Counted from the stretch's first letter, positions 26,335-35,706 are shown. The stretch is 64,000 nt of DNA from Alphaproteobacteria bacterium (GCA_028281925.1 JANQIX010000001.1:62001-126000); one strand, 5' to 3'. Made by a program: numbers and translations. The notes: generated by a model from the letters alone, not told the origin.

Positions 26335-29300
26335 CTACTCCACGCTGGCTGCGGCTGCCGTTGCCTGGGCCGTAGCAACGTCCCTCAAGGTCGCCCACCG
26401 GATATCAAGCTTGGCGATCGCCCGGATGGTCGTCGGGGCGTCATCGAACGCGCTGGCCATCGCCTGGCCGATAGCAAGCTGCCGGAGCATCTCCGAACGG
26501 CTTTCACCGCCGAGGACCTCGCTGGCGGTCTCCAGCGCGTCGGCGAACTGCCCCAAGGAGACTTGTGCAATGACGGTGTCTTGGGACGTGCGTTCACCGG
26601 GCGGAAACTCCGACACAAGATCCATCGCATCGGCCCGCAACTCCGCGTCTCTCATCGCAGCCGTGATCGCGTCCAGCGCCCGTGACCGGACTGCGTCGCG
26701 GGCGATCGCGTGCGCCACGTTCACGGCGGCGACGAACGTCGACTGCGCCTCGGCCACCAGGCCCGAAGCCGCCTGAGTTCCCGCGATCATGGCGAGGGCC
26801 TTTGCCCGCTGTTCTTCGTCGCTGATCGAATGGGCCAGTTCCAAGGCATCGGCAAACAGCCCGGCCTCGGCCTGTCGGGTGGCGACGGCATTCAGAACCC
26901 AGGAGTGAAGCGGCTCCTGTCCGATCTGGCTCGCCGTGGCCAGTGCGTCGGGGAACAGGCCCGCTTCAGCTTGCGCCCGGGCGAGCGCTTCCAGGACAAA
27001 GGGTGCATCTGTGGAACCCTCGAATTCCGGGAGCGTGCGCTGTACGACTTCGATCGTGTGACGCGCCCCTGCGATGTCCCCTGCCGCGGCCTGGAGATCT
27101 GCCAAATTGGACAGCATCAACGCACGCGGACCGTCGTCGCCGATCGCCGAGGCGCGCGCCACCATCTCGGCGATCGCCGGTCGTGCCTCTTCCGCCAGAC
27201 CCGCGGCAATCTGTTGCCGAATGATCTCAAGAGCGTAAAGCCCGCCGCAGTCGCAGGCTGACGCAGCGGTATCAAGGGCATCGGAGAAGAGGCCGGCCGC
27301 CGTTTGAGCGCGCATGATCTCTATCCGGGACGTCCGGCGCGCGCCTGCGTCCGAACTCTGGTCGGCCACGGACAGCGCTTCGGCAAAGGTGCGGCGCGCG
27401 TCTTCGGTTAGGCCCGCCTCTGCCTGGAGAACGGCAATCCCGCGCAGCAGTTCGGCACGCGGCGGGGGGTTCGAGACTCCGTATGCACTGCTGATGGCCT
27501 GCGCGAAGGTCTGCCGCGCGTCTTCGACATCGCCGAGCGCCGCTTGCGCACTGGCTACCGCGCCCATTGCCTGCGAACGTCCTGCCCCGTCATCGATCGC
27601 GCGGGCGACCGCCATCGCTCTGGCGAGCGTCCCCTGCATCTCTTCCGTCAAGCCGGCCCGGGCTTGGACCAAAGCAATGTCGGCCAGCGCGCCGGAGCGG
27701 TGTCGTGCGTCCGGGATCTGGGCCGCAGTCGTCAGAGCGTCGGCAAAAAGCCGGCAGGCGGCGACGTTGTCCAAGCACCAGGGGGTTTCGGCCTGCGCAA
27801 TACTGTTATCGAGCCCGACAGCATCCAAGGTCCCGACCGTCTGGCCGGCGGCGATCCGCATGGCAAGCTGTGAGGCTGGGTAGTCTTGGACAATGCGATC
27901 GAGTGCGGCCCGCGCCCGTCTCAGCAGGCTGAGGCGCGCCATGGAGTCGCCCGTCTGCTCGGCGTCTGCGACGTCTTGCATGGCGGCGACGAGGAGTGCA
28001 TGGGCCGCCTCGTCTCCCGTTGCTGTCAGGTCCGAATCGTGCGGCGAGCCGCCGGTCGGTTCCGCGGTCATGGCCGCGGCGGCCTCGACCTGCGCGAGAA
28101 CGATGTCGCGGAGGGTATCTGACCTGTGAAAGCGGGAAGAGATTTCGCCGGCCGTTCTGACAGCGTCGGAGAACGTGCCATTTGCCGCTTGAGCAGCAGC
28201 GACCGCAGCGAGGACCTGGGAGCGCTCAAGATCGTCAGTGAGGCCGGAGGCGGCTCTTAATGCCGTGGCGATAGTCTGCGCGGCATCGTCGGATAAGCCT
28301 GCCACGCCTTGTTCATGGGCGATCCTGGCCAAGGCCAAGGCGCGGTAGCGGTCATCTTCAATATCACCGGCTGTCGTCTGCGCCTCAGGCCAGTAACCGG
28401 AAGCGGCCTGCGCGGCGGCGATCTCAACCGCCGCCAGCCACCGGTACGTGTCGTCAAGCGTTTCGGCTGCCGCGGCGAGTGCACCAGAGAACGTTCGCCG
28501 CGCCTCATCCCCCAGGCCCCCTGACGCCTGAGCGCTGGCGATCTCGCGCAACAGCGGCTCGCGGTAGGCGCCCTGGCGGTGCGCATCCGCCATCACGATC
28601 AAAAGGCCAAACGTGCGAAGGGCTTCGTCCACCAGGCCCATCCTTGCCTGAGCACTGGCGATGGCGGCTAGGGCCCGAAGGCGAACATGCTCCGCCGGGT
28701 CGGCGTGGGCCGTATCGTCCACAATCCTGCCGACCGTGTCATATGCGTCGGCGAACAGTCCGGCGGCAGCCTGGTGTTCTGCGATTTCCCGAAGGGCATC
28801 CCAGCGACCACGGTCGGACCCAATCTCATCGGCCATATCCAGGGCATCGGCGAAGTCCTCCGCCCCGGCCTGGGCAACAGCGATCTGCGAAAGGGCCGAA
28901 AAACGCAGGCTGTCGACTTCGACATCGCGCGCCACGTTACCGGCATCGGCGAAACGCCCAGCCCCTGCCAGAGCTATGGCGATCTGGGCCATCGCTGCGT
29001 TGCGACTGTCGTCATCCGCGATGCCGGCGGCGGTGTCCAGCGCTTCGGCAAACATCCCCGCGGCGGCTTGCGTGGCCGCGATGTCGATCAGCTCATGCGT
29101 GACCGCGCCGCGGGCCGCGATCTCGCCGGTCACACTCCGGGCAGCGTCGAAGGTCCGCCGTGAGTCATCCGTCAGGCCCGCTTCCGCCTGCGCGACCGCT
29201 ATCGCGCAAAGAACTTGCACTCGAGTTCGGGTCGGCGGCGTGTCAGATGCTGCGCTGATGGCGTCAGCGAACGTCAAGCGAGCCTGGTCTTCGAGACCCA

Positions 29301-29577
29301 ACGACGCCTGCACGCCGGCGATCACCGCCAAAGCCAGCGACCGGTCCTCTGGGTCTTCGATCGACTCTGCCGTCTGCCGAGCGTCGGCAAGAAGCGAGCA
29401 GACGTCGACATGGCCCGCACACCAATCGCGATCGTCCACCCGATCCTCGGCAAACGCTACGCCGGACGGCATTAGGGACGTGACCTTTGGCAGACCTTGC
29501 GATGCAGCCAGCGCCGCCAGGAGCGCGACTGCTATGGGGAGCCTTTGCATGGTTCTGTCTGAGGTCTTGCCTGCCAT
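26335..29577 (-). CDS. Large exported alpha-solenoid repeat protein
   Basis: A 1080-residue protein from the ATG at 29577, which has GGAAG at good spacing. A signal peptide is likely (hydrophobic LPIAVALLAALAA from about residue 12, cleavage near AFA-ED). The rest is at least 20 repeats of about 33-36 residues with the pattern ALxxIAxAQAxAGxFxDAL followed by TAxxIxDxxxR, forming helix pairs like TPR/HEAT solenoids. The protein is internally doubled: a Cys-containing cap (DWCAGHVDVCSLLADA) near the N-terminus recurs mid-protein as PWCLDNVAACRLFADA. The role is unknown; such folds usually bind proteins, here in the periplasm. It is flanked by a korB relic at its 3' side and a dctM relic at its 5' side. 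Confidence 0.75.
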   Translation of the reverse strand: MAGKTSDRTMQRLPIAVALLAALAASQGLPKVTSLMPSGVAFAEDRVDDRDWCAGHVDVCSLLADARQTAESIEDPEDRSLALAVIAGVQASLGLEDQARLTFADAISAASDTPPTRTRVQVLCAIAVAQAEAGLTDDSRRTFDAARSVTGEIAARGAVTHELIDIAATQAAAGMFAEALDTAAGIADDDSRNAAMAQIAIALAGAGRFADAGNVARDVEVDSLRFSALSQIAVAQAGAEDFADALDMADEIGSDRGRWDALREIAEHQAAAGLFADAYDTVGRIVDDTAHADPAEHVRLRALAAIASAQARMGLVDEALRTFGLLIVMADAHRQGAYREPLLREIASAQASGGLGDEARRTFSGALAAAAETLDDTYRWLAAVEIAAAQAASGYWPEAQTTAGDIEDDRYRALALARIAHEQGVAGLSDDAAQTIATALRAASGLTDDLERSQVLAAVAAAQAANGTFSDAVRTAGEISSRFHRSDTLRDIVLAQVEAAAAMTAEPTGGSPHDSDLTATGDEAAHALLVAAMQDVADAEQTGDSMARLSLLRRARAALDRIVQDYPASQLAMRIAAGQTVGTLDAVGLDNSIAQAETPWCLDNVAACRLFADALTTAAQIPDARHRSGALADIALVQARAGLTEEMQGTLARAMAVARAIDDGAGRSQAMGAVASAQAALGDVEDARQTFAQAISSAYGVSNPPPRAELLRGIAVLQAEAGLTEDARRTFAEALSVADQSSDAGARRTSRIEIMRAQTAAGLFSDALDTAASACDCGGLYALEIIRQQIAAGLAEEARPAIAEMVARASAIGDDGPRALMLSNLADLQAAAGDIAGARHTIEVVQRTLPEFEGSTDAPFVLEALARAQAEAGLFPDALATASQIGQEPLHSWVLNAVATRQAEAGLFADALELAHSISDEEQRAKALAMIAGTQAASGLVAEAQSTFVAAVNVAHAIARDAVRSRALDAITAAMRDAELRADAMDLVSEFPPGERTSQDTVIAQVSLGQFADALETASEVLGGESRSEMLRQLAIGQAMASAFDDAPTTIRAIAKLDIRWATLRDVATAQATAAAASVE

Positions 29578-29721
29578 CCCATCCACTTCCATCACGCAGC
29601 GAAAGCGGGACTGAACGATTATCTGAATTCTCGCTATTAAGATTCTACCAACGGGCGACTGATCCGTTCGTTACCGGCGTTCAAGCAACGGCCAAATCGC
29701 GAACCGCGAACTCTGGCGGCC

Positions 29722-29860
29722 CTACCGTCCTGACGCCATGCCGGGCGGCAACGAGGTGGCGATGTCCGGGCATCACCGCCACCGCCAGCCCCAGTGGCAT
29801 GATCAGCAAATGGCGCCCTACGCCGCGGATGATGGCGGAGACATGGGCACCGGTGGTGAT
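29722..29860 (-). pseudogene. Relic of the 3' end of dctM (copy 2)
   Basis: About 139 bases resemble the last part of dctM, starting at the same stop codon position (CTA at 29722-29724) and running to about 29860. Compared with copy 1 it is clearly more decayed, with small indels and roughly three-quarters identity by eye. The end of the homology coincides with the stop codon (TTA at 29860-29862) of the second solenoid gene. It lies 145 bases upstream of the first solenoid gene. Confidence 0.7.
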
Positions 29861-31485
29861 TACTGGTGTTCCAGGTACAAGGCGACTGCCGCCTCTGCCT
29901 GAGCGATGGAGATTTCTGCCAAGGCTAGCAACCGTGAACGGCCCACTGCCTCGGCCGCGGCAAGCGCATCGTCGAACGCCCCCGAGGAGGCCTGCGCACT
30001 GACAACCGCGAGCAGAGCCTCACGCCGATCTCCAGAGTTGTCTATTTCGTTAGCCGCCGCGCGGGCATCGGCAAACAGGCCTGCAGCGACCTGGGCCGCG
30101 ACGATGGCATTAAGAGCCTCCTCACGCCAATGACCACCGGGTATCTCGCCAGCGGTGTCAAGGGCATCGGCTGCAAGCCCTCCCAGTGCTTGATCGCCTG
30201 CGATGCGAGCTAGCGTGCGCGAACGGTCTCCGTCACCGGCGATCTCGCCCGCCGCGGCGATGGCTATGGAGAACACACTTCGGGCCACCTCCGGATAGCC
30301 CGCGACGGCTTGCGCACCGGCAATTGCACTGAAAGCCTCTGAGCGCAGGTGGATCACGTCGATTTCGGCGATGGCCCGGACACCGTCTGCAAACCAGCCG
30401 GCGGTTGCAAGCGCGGCGGCCACACTGGCGAAGGCCTGGGAACGAGGAATGTAGCGGCGTTCCTCCGTGAATCCTGGGGGAAGAGCCGCGCGCGCCTCTG
30501 CCGACGCGATTTCGAAGGTTCGCCGCGCATCGTCTTCCAGTCCGGCCAAAGCCTGCGCTGCGGCGATTCCTGCCAGTGCTTCGACGCGCATGATATCCCT
30601 GGCAATGTCGCCGGCGGTGGACATGGCATCCTCGAACAGCATCGCTTCCGCCTGGGCGATCGCGATCTCGCGCAACGTCCGATAGCGCTCGTCAGGAGCT
30701 TCGCTCCAACCTGCGCCCCAGGCGTTCTCGCTGAATTCGATTTGGTAGGCAGTGGATAGAGCCCCCGCAAACTGCCCCTCCGAGGACTGCGCAACGGCGA
30801 TTTCGTAGAGCACCCGGTTACGAAGTATCCGATCGTCGATGAGCGCTGCGGTTGCCAAGGCATCATCGTACAGCCCGTCAGACTCTTGGGCTTCGGCGAT
30901 CCCAAAAAGGATCCGCGCTTGGTCCAGTTCACGCCCTTCTTCCCCGGCAGCCGCCACCGCTTCGGCAAGAGTCTGCCTGGCTTCCTCCGACATGCCGGCA
31001 CGTGTCTGGGCTATCGCGACGATCGCAATAGGCAGCGCAGCATTGCCGTCGTACGTCCTGTCGCGCGCCGCCTCCAGCGCTAGGGCAAAGGTCAGCGTCG
31101 CCTGATCTACCATCCCGAGGACCGCCTGTGCCCGGGCGATCTCACTCAACGTCCGTGCGTACGTGATCGGCTGAACACCGGGCCGCCGTCTTGTGGCTTC
31201 CATCCGGATCGCCGTGTTCAACGCATCGACCAATAAGGCACATACATTAGGATGCTCAGTACAAAGTGGATCGTTCTCGGTCTCCTGAACTTGCTCGGCG
31301 AGAGTTGCCGGCTCAGGAATGCCGACACCTCCATGCGGGTCGGCAGCGAGACTCTGCCCCGCCTCCGCTCGTGACGGTCCAAAGGACGTGCCCCGTTCGC
31401 CCGTGAAGCCCGGCGTAACTGCCGCTGACAGACAGATCGCCAAGAAGGCAGAGGCCCTGTGCTGCCAGGAAGAAAGTGACGCCAT
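29860..31485 (-). CDS. Second exported alpha-solenoid repeat protein
   Basis: A 541-residue paralogue of the neighbouring 1080-residue protein. The ATG at 31485 is preceded by GGGGGG. A hydrophobic export signal covers about residues 10-25 (ASAFLAICLSAAV). A Cys-containing cap (DPLCTEHPNVCALLVDALNTA) precedes about a dozen helical repeats such as IAIVAIAQTRAGMSEEARQTLAEA and ALATAALIDD. Its size and single cap match half of the larger protein. This fits one domain unit here and two in the neighbour. The role is unknown. Its stop codon abuts a dctM relic, and 164 bases upstream of its start lies the stop codon of the intact dctM. The frame is open to 31518, but that extension is less likely. 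Confidence 0.75.
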   Translation of the reverse strand: MASLSSWQHRASAFLAICLSAAVTPGFTGERGTSFGPSRAEAGQSLAADPHGGVGIPEPATLAEQVQETENDPLCTEHPNVCALLVDALNTAIRMEATRRRPGVQPITYARTLSEIARAQAVLGMVDQATLTFALALEAARDRTYDGNAALPIAIVAIAQTRAGMSEEARQTLAEAVAAAGEEGRELDQARILFGIAEAQESDGLYDDALATAALIDDRILRNRVLYEIAVAQSSEGQFAGALSTAYQIEFSENAWGAGWSEAPDERYRTLREIAIAQAEAMLFEDAMSTAGDIARDIMRVEALAGIAAAQALAGLEDDARRTFEIASAEARAALPPGFTEERRYIPRSQAFASVAAALATAGWFADGVRAIAEIDVIHLRSEAFSAIAGAQAVAGYPEVARSVFSIAIAAAGEIAGDGDRSRTLARIAGDQALGGLAADALDTAGEIPGGHWREEALNAIVAAQVAAGLFADARAAANEIDNSGDRREALLAVVSAQASSGAFDDALAAAEAVGRSRLLALAEISIAQAEAAVALYLEHQ

Positions 31486-31649
31486 GCCGCCCCCCAAAGT
31501 CCGATGACTACGGACCATCCAGGCCCCCAGAAATGCGGCTGATAAATTGATCTTCTATTAACGACAGCAATCAGGGATTCCCGATATTCCAACCTTTTGA
31601 TAGATGGCTGAACCGCGGCTCGTAGGCTCTTCTGACGCTCTTGAGCCCC

Positions 31650-32936
31650 CTACCGCCCCGAAGCCATGCTCGACGGCAGCCACGTGGCGATGTCCGGCAC
31701 CATCATCACTACGGCCAAGCCCGCCAGCATGATCAGCACATAGGGCCACACACCGCGGATGATGGCGGCGAGATGGGCCTGGGTGATGCCCTTGATGACG
31801 TAGAGGTTCATGCCGACAGGCGGCGTGATCAGCGCCAGCTCAAGATTGATCATCAACAGGATGCCGTACCAGATCAGGTCGATATCGAGCGCCATCAGCA
31901 CGGGCAGCACGATCGGCGTGGTGATCAGGATGATCGAGATCGTCTCTAGGAACATGCCCAGGACGAAGATCACCGCCATGACAGCCAGCAGGAAGTGCCA
32001 GTCGGCGAGGCCCAGGGCCGTGATCGCCTCCACCAGCTCCGCCGGCAGGCGCAGGATGGTCAGCGCGTGGCCGAACATGGCGGCAGCGGCCAGGATCAGG
32101 AACAAGGCGGCCGTGGTCTTCACCGCATCCAACGCAGCTTCGGCAATGCCGCGCAGGCTCAGGGATCGGTAGGCGAGCGTGGCGATCATCAAAGCGGCGA
32201 TGGCGCCGGCGCCTGCGGCCTCGGTCGCCGTGAACACGCCGAAATACATGCCGCCCAGCACCAGCGGCGGCAGCATCAGCGGCCAGGCCGCGCGGCGGAT
32301 GGCGGCGAGCGCCTCTGCCACCCGCGCTGCCGGCAGGCGCTCGGTCGAGGGCGCGCGCCAGGCGGCGGCCAGGCAATAGAGGCTGAAGGCTGCGGCCAGC
32401 ATCAGGCCCGGCAGGATACCGGCGATAAAGAGCGCGCCGATCGAGGCGTTGGCGACCACAGCATAGAGCACCATGGGTCCCGAAGGCGGGATCAGGATGC
32501 CCAGCGTGCCGCCGGCCGCGACGGCGCCGTAGGCCAGCGGCGGCGGGTAGCCGTGACGCTGCATCTGCGGAATGGCGGAGGAACCGATGGTGAGCGCCGT
32601 GGCGACCGATGAGCCGGATATGGCGGCGAACAGGGTGCAGCTCAGGATCGTCGCCACGCCGAGGCCGCCCGGCCAGTGGCGTACCAGCGTGTAGGCGGCG
32701 TCGTAGAGGTCGTCGATCACCTTCGCCTTGATCAGCACATGGGCCATGAAGGCGAACAGCGGGATGGCGACCAAGAGGTAGTTGGAGAGCTTGGCGAAGA
32801 CGATCGGCCCCAGGCTGTCGATGGAGCCGGTGGCGATCTGCATGATGACGATCGCCGCCAGGCCCAGACCGGCGAACAGCGGCAGGCCCGTCAGCAGCAG
32901 GATGACGAGGCCGGCAAGGATCAGTGCCAGGGTCAT
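31650..32936 (-). CDS. dctM: TRAP transporter large permease
   Basis: A 428-residue polytopic membrane protein with about 12 helices, the ion/substrate-translocating subunit of a tripartite ATP-independent periplasmic transporter. Typical DctM features are seen: AIPLFAFMAHVLIKAKVIDDLYD, the SGSSVATALTIGSSAIPQM stretch, GILIPPSGPMVLYAV, and the C-terminal NLELALITPPVGMNLYVIKGI. It starts within the stop codon of dctQ (ATGA overlap). Its last 3' bases are the source sequence of the two relics at 17.5 and 29.7 kb. Confidence 0.93.
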   Translation of the reverse strand: MTLALILAGLVILLLTGLPLFAGLGLAAIVIMQIATGSIDSLGPIVFAKLSNYLLVAIPLFAFMAHVLIKAKVIDDLYDAAYTLVRHWPGGLGVATILSCTLFAAISGSSVATALTIGSSAIPQMQRHGYPPPLAYGAVAAGGTLGILIPPSGPMVLYAVVANASIGALFIAGILPGLMLAAAFSLYCLAAAWRAPSTERLPAARVAEALAAIRRAAWPLMLPPLVLGGMYFGVFTATEAAGAGAIAALMIATLAYRSLSLRGIAEAALDAVKTTAALFLILAAAAMFGHALTILRLPAELVEAITALGLADWHFLLAVMAVIFVLGMFLETISIILITTPIVLPVLMALDIDLIWYGILLMINLELALITPPVGMNLYVIKGITQAHLAAIIRGVWPYVLIMLAGLAVVMMVPDIATWLPSSMASGR

Positions 32937-33463
32937 GACCGCGGTCCGCCGCCCCCGAGATGACCGCCCCCGCCGCTTTTCCAGCCGGGCCTGAGCGCCT
33001 GCACCAGGCGGTAGAGGGCGGCGAGCGCGATCAGCGCGCCGCCCAGCGGGATGGCGAACTGCACCCAGGTCAGCGGCACCGCCAGATAGCCCTCGGAGAC
33101 CATGCGGATGCGCGCGGAAAACGCCACCATGTCCCAGCCGCTATAGATCCACACCGTGGCGACCACGATCACAGCCGCCATGCCCCAGATCTCCACCGCG
33201 CGCTGCCAGCGGGGGCCGAGGCGGGTGGTCAGCAGGTCCACCGTAATGCTGTCGCCGCGGCGGATCACCTCGGCCGCCCCCAGCATGACGACGTAGACCA
33301 GCAGATAGCTCACCAGCTCGTCCGTCCACGGCTCCGGCGCGCCCAGCACATAGCGCACGAACACGCCGTAGCCGACGACGCCGGCAATCGCCACCAGCAT
33401 GGCCGTGGCCACGCCGGCACAGGCGTAGGCCACCCAGCGGACGGCCCCGTCGATCAGGGACAT
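32933..33463 (-). CDS. dctQ: TRAP transporter small permease
   Basis: A 176-residue protein with four predicted membrane helices (about 12-35, 47-65, 84-106, 125-150). The segment EPWTDELVSYLLVYVVMLGAAEVIRRGDSI is typical of DctQ. It overlaps dctM by 4 bases. It forms the membrane complex with DctM and works with the periplasmic binding protein encoded 284 bases upstream. Confidence 0.9.
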   Translation of the reverse strand: MSLIDGAVRWVAYACAGVATAMLVAIAGVVGYGVFVRYVLGAPEPWTDELVSYLLVYVVMLGAAEVIRRGDSITVDLLTTRLGPRWQRAVEIWGMAAVIVVATVWIYSGWDMVAFSARIRMVSEGYLAVPLTWVQFAIPLGGALIALAALYRLVQALRPGWKSGGGGHLGGGGPRS

Positions 33464-33511
33464 GGGTCAGGGACTCTGCGGTACAGAACTGGGCCGTCGG
33501 GGTCTGTGTCA

Positions 33512-33605
33512 GGAGATCCCCGCCTTCGCGGGGGTGACGTTAACGGATTGATATTTAACATTTCAGGCCAACTGCATCGTCGTCCCCGCGGAAGCGGGGA
33601 CCTCC
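33512..33605. repeat. Inverted pair of REP-like palindromes (REPIN-type) between dctP and dctQ
   Basis: The element at 33512-33539 reads GGAGATCCCCGCC followed by TTCGCGGGGGTGACG. The element at 33578-33605 is close to its reverse complement (CGTCGTCCCCGCGG followed by AAGCGGGGACCTCC). Each forms its own C4-G4 hairpin and the two also pair with each other across a 38-base AT-richer spacer. This CCCCGC-hairpin type is common between genes in proteobacteria. Here it separates the binding-protein gene from the permease genes and could modulate relative expression. Confidence 0.75.
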
Positions 33606-33747
33606 TTGCGGCCAGGTACGGACTGCGTCACGCGATGCCGGTTTGCGCGGGCAAGACGGCTTGTGGCTGCGCAGGTGGCGTGCCGGCACCGGACCGTGGC
33701 CCGGTGCCGTTCCGAAGGCTGCATCCGTCGGCCGCCGACCGGCGCGC

Positions 33748-34743
33748 CTATAGCTGACCCAACAGGTCGATCATCTGCTGGCCGTCGTCGCCCGCGGCCT
33801 CAAGGAACGCGTCGACCACCGGCTGCACGATGACCTCGGCCCATTCCGCCTGCTCTTCGGCGGTCTGGGAATGCAGCGTCATGCCCTCTTCCTGCAGGCG
33901 GTCGAAGGCGGCGGCGGCCTCCTCCTCCGTCACGGTGATGGAGTCGGCTTCGGCCTGCGCCGAAGCCTCTTCGATCGCGGCGCGCTGGTCGTCCGTCAGC
34001 CCGTCCCACCAATCGGGGTTGACGTAGAGGTGGAAATAGACGCTGAACAACGGAGCAACGGTGCCGAAGTCCTGCACCTCGTAGTAACGACGGCTGTAGG
34101 CGGCGGAGACATCGGTCAGGCCGGCATCGATCACGCCTGTCTGCAGCGCCTGATAGACCTCCGAGCCCGGCATGGCCGTGGGCGCGGCCCCGGCGGCCAC
34201 CAGGCCGGCATCGGCGATGCGGTTGAGGCCGCGGATCTTCAGCCCCTCGAAATCGGCCAGCGACACGATCGGCCGGCCGTTCGAGGTGATGATTGACGTA
34301 CGCGTGGTGTAGAGCCAGGCGATGTTGCGTACGCCCACATCGGCCAGCAGCCCCTCAAGGTGCGCCGCGGCGTCGGAGCCGGGGAAGGCTTCGATCTGTG
34401 CAAGGTCCGTGAACAGATACGGCACCACGGTCACGTTCATGGCCGGTACGGAGCCCGCCCATTGGAAGTTGACCGAAATCGCGGCCTCCGCATCCCCGCC
34501 GGCCACGGCCGGGAAGTTGTCGCGCGGCCCGAAGAGCTGGTTGGCACCGAACACCTGCACGTCGATGCTGCCCTCGGACAGCGCCTCGACGTTTGCCGCA
34601 AAGTCGTCGACCAGACGGGCAATGTGGTGGGCCGGCGGCAGCTGGTGGCTGATGCGCATGACGGCCGCATCCTCGGCCGATGCCGTGCCGATGGCCGAGA
34701 TCGCGAGGCCGGTGGCGGAAGCTGCTGTAAGCAGACGGTTCAT
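33748..34743 (-). CDS. dctP: TRAP transporter periplasmic substrate-binding protein
   Basis: A 331-residue protein with a signal peptide (MNRLLTAASATGLAISAIG, cut near ASAE). It has the DctP fold, with HQLPPAHHIARLVDDFA at the start, VPYLFTDLAQIEAF, and the conserved region DFEGLKIRGLNRIADAGLVAAGAAPTAMPGSEVY that binds the ligand carboxylate. The substrate is probably an organic acid but is not determined. A GGGAGG box precedes the start. Downstream is a 284-base gap with the REP pair, then dctQM; the PEP-mutase-family gene lies 35 bases upstream on the same strand. Confidence 0.9.
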   Translation of the reverse strand: MNRLLTAASATGLAISAIGTASAEDAAVMRISHQLPPAHHIARLVDDFAANVEALSEGSIDVQVFGANQLFGPRDNFPAVAGGDAEAAISVNFQWAGSVPAMNVTVVPYLFTDLAQIEAFPGSDAAAHLEGLLADVGVRNIAWLYTTRTSIITSNGRPIVSLADFEGLKIRGLNRIADAGLVAAGAAPTAMPGSEVYQALQTGVIDAGLTDVSAAYSRRYYEVQDFGTVAPLFSVYFHLYVNPDWWDGLTDDQRAAIEEASAQAEADSITVTEEEAAAAFDRLQEEGMTLHSQTAEEQAEWAEVIVQPVVDAFLEAAGDDGQQMIDLLGQL

Positions 34744-34778
34744 TGACTTTACCTCCCTGTCCTCAAACGTACCGGTTT

Positions 34779-35666
34779 TCAGTCACCGCCCGTGTCGGCG
34801 GCGAAACGGGCGTAATCCTGCTCCAGCCGGCGCACCTCGGGCAAGCCGACGAGAGCATTGAACGTGTCGAAGGTGATCATCGAATCGTTCATGGGCACGG
34901 TCGTGCCCTGGCTCAGGATGGTGCGCATCAGCCGGTCGGCAGCGTGGGCGATGGCATAGCAGATGGCCACCGGATAGACCGTCACGGCGTATCCCATGCC
35001 CTGCAGCTCCGGCGCCGGGATGATCGGCGTCTGCCCGCCTTCCACATTGTTGGCCAGACATGGGGTCTTTAGTGCGGCAGGGATGCGCCGCATCTCTTCC
35101 AGCGAGGTCGGCGCCTCGACGAACAAGAGGTCGGCGCCGACCTCTTTGTAGGTCAGCGCGCGTTCGATGGCGCGGTCGATGCCCTCCACGGCATTGGCGT
35201 CGGTGCGCGCCATGATAACCATGTCCGGGTCCTGACGCGCATCCAGCGCCGCCTTCAGCTTGGCCACCATCTCTTCCACCGGCACCACGGCCTTGCCGGC
35301 CATGTGGCCACAGCGCTTGGGAAACACCTGGTCTTCGATGAAGAAGCCGGCGACCCCCGCGCGCTCGTACGCCCTTGTGGTACGGGCCACGTTGGTGACG
35401 TTGCCGAAACCGGTGTCGCCGTCGGCGAACAGCGGGATGTCGACGACATCGGCGATGCGGGCGTAGTGGTCAGCCAGCTCCGCCATGGTCAACAGCGAGG
35501 TGTCCGGCCTGCCCAGCAGCGAGGCCGTCGCGGCATAGCCGCCGCAGGTGATCGCCTGCGCCCCCGCCCGCTCCGCCACCTTGGCGGTCAGCGCATCGGC
35601 CACACCGGGCAGGATCAGGATCTCCGGCGCTTCGACCAAATGGCGGAACCGGGTGGTGCGTTTCAT
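34779..35666 (-). CDS. Isocitrate lyase/PEP mutase family enzyme
   Basis: A 295-residue TIM-barrel protein. It shows the family hallmarks: FADGDTGFGN at 80-89 (Mg-binding Asp82 region), FFIEDQVFPK and K117-R-C-G-H121, which is the catalytic loop of lyases in this family. The ATG at 35666 follows a GGAGCGAGAG box. Members include 2-methylisocitrate lyase, oxaloacetate decarboxylase and carboxy-PEP mutases; sequence alone does not separate these here. Its position directly upstream of the TRAP genes, on the same strand, suggests that it acts on, or derives from, the acid imported by them. Confidence 0.85.
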   Translation of the reverse strand: MKRTTRFRHLVEAPEILILPGVADALTAKVAERAGAQAITCGGYAATASLLGRPDTSLLTMAELADHYARIADVVDIPLFADGDTGFGNVTNVARTTRAYERAGVAGFFIEDQVFPKRCGHMAGKAVVPVEEMVAKLKAALDARQDPDMVIMARTDANAVEGIDRAIERALTYKEVGADLLFVEAPTSLEEMRRIPAALKTPCLANNVEGGQTPIIPAPELQGMGYAVTVYPVAICYAIAHAADRLMRTILSQGTTVPMNDSMITFDTFNALVGLPEVRRLEQDYARFAADTGGD

Positions 35667-35706
35667 GCTCTCGCTCCAGACGACACGTCGCGGATTTCGG
35701 GCCTGC

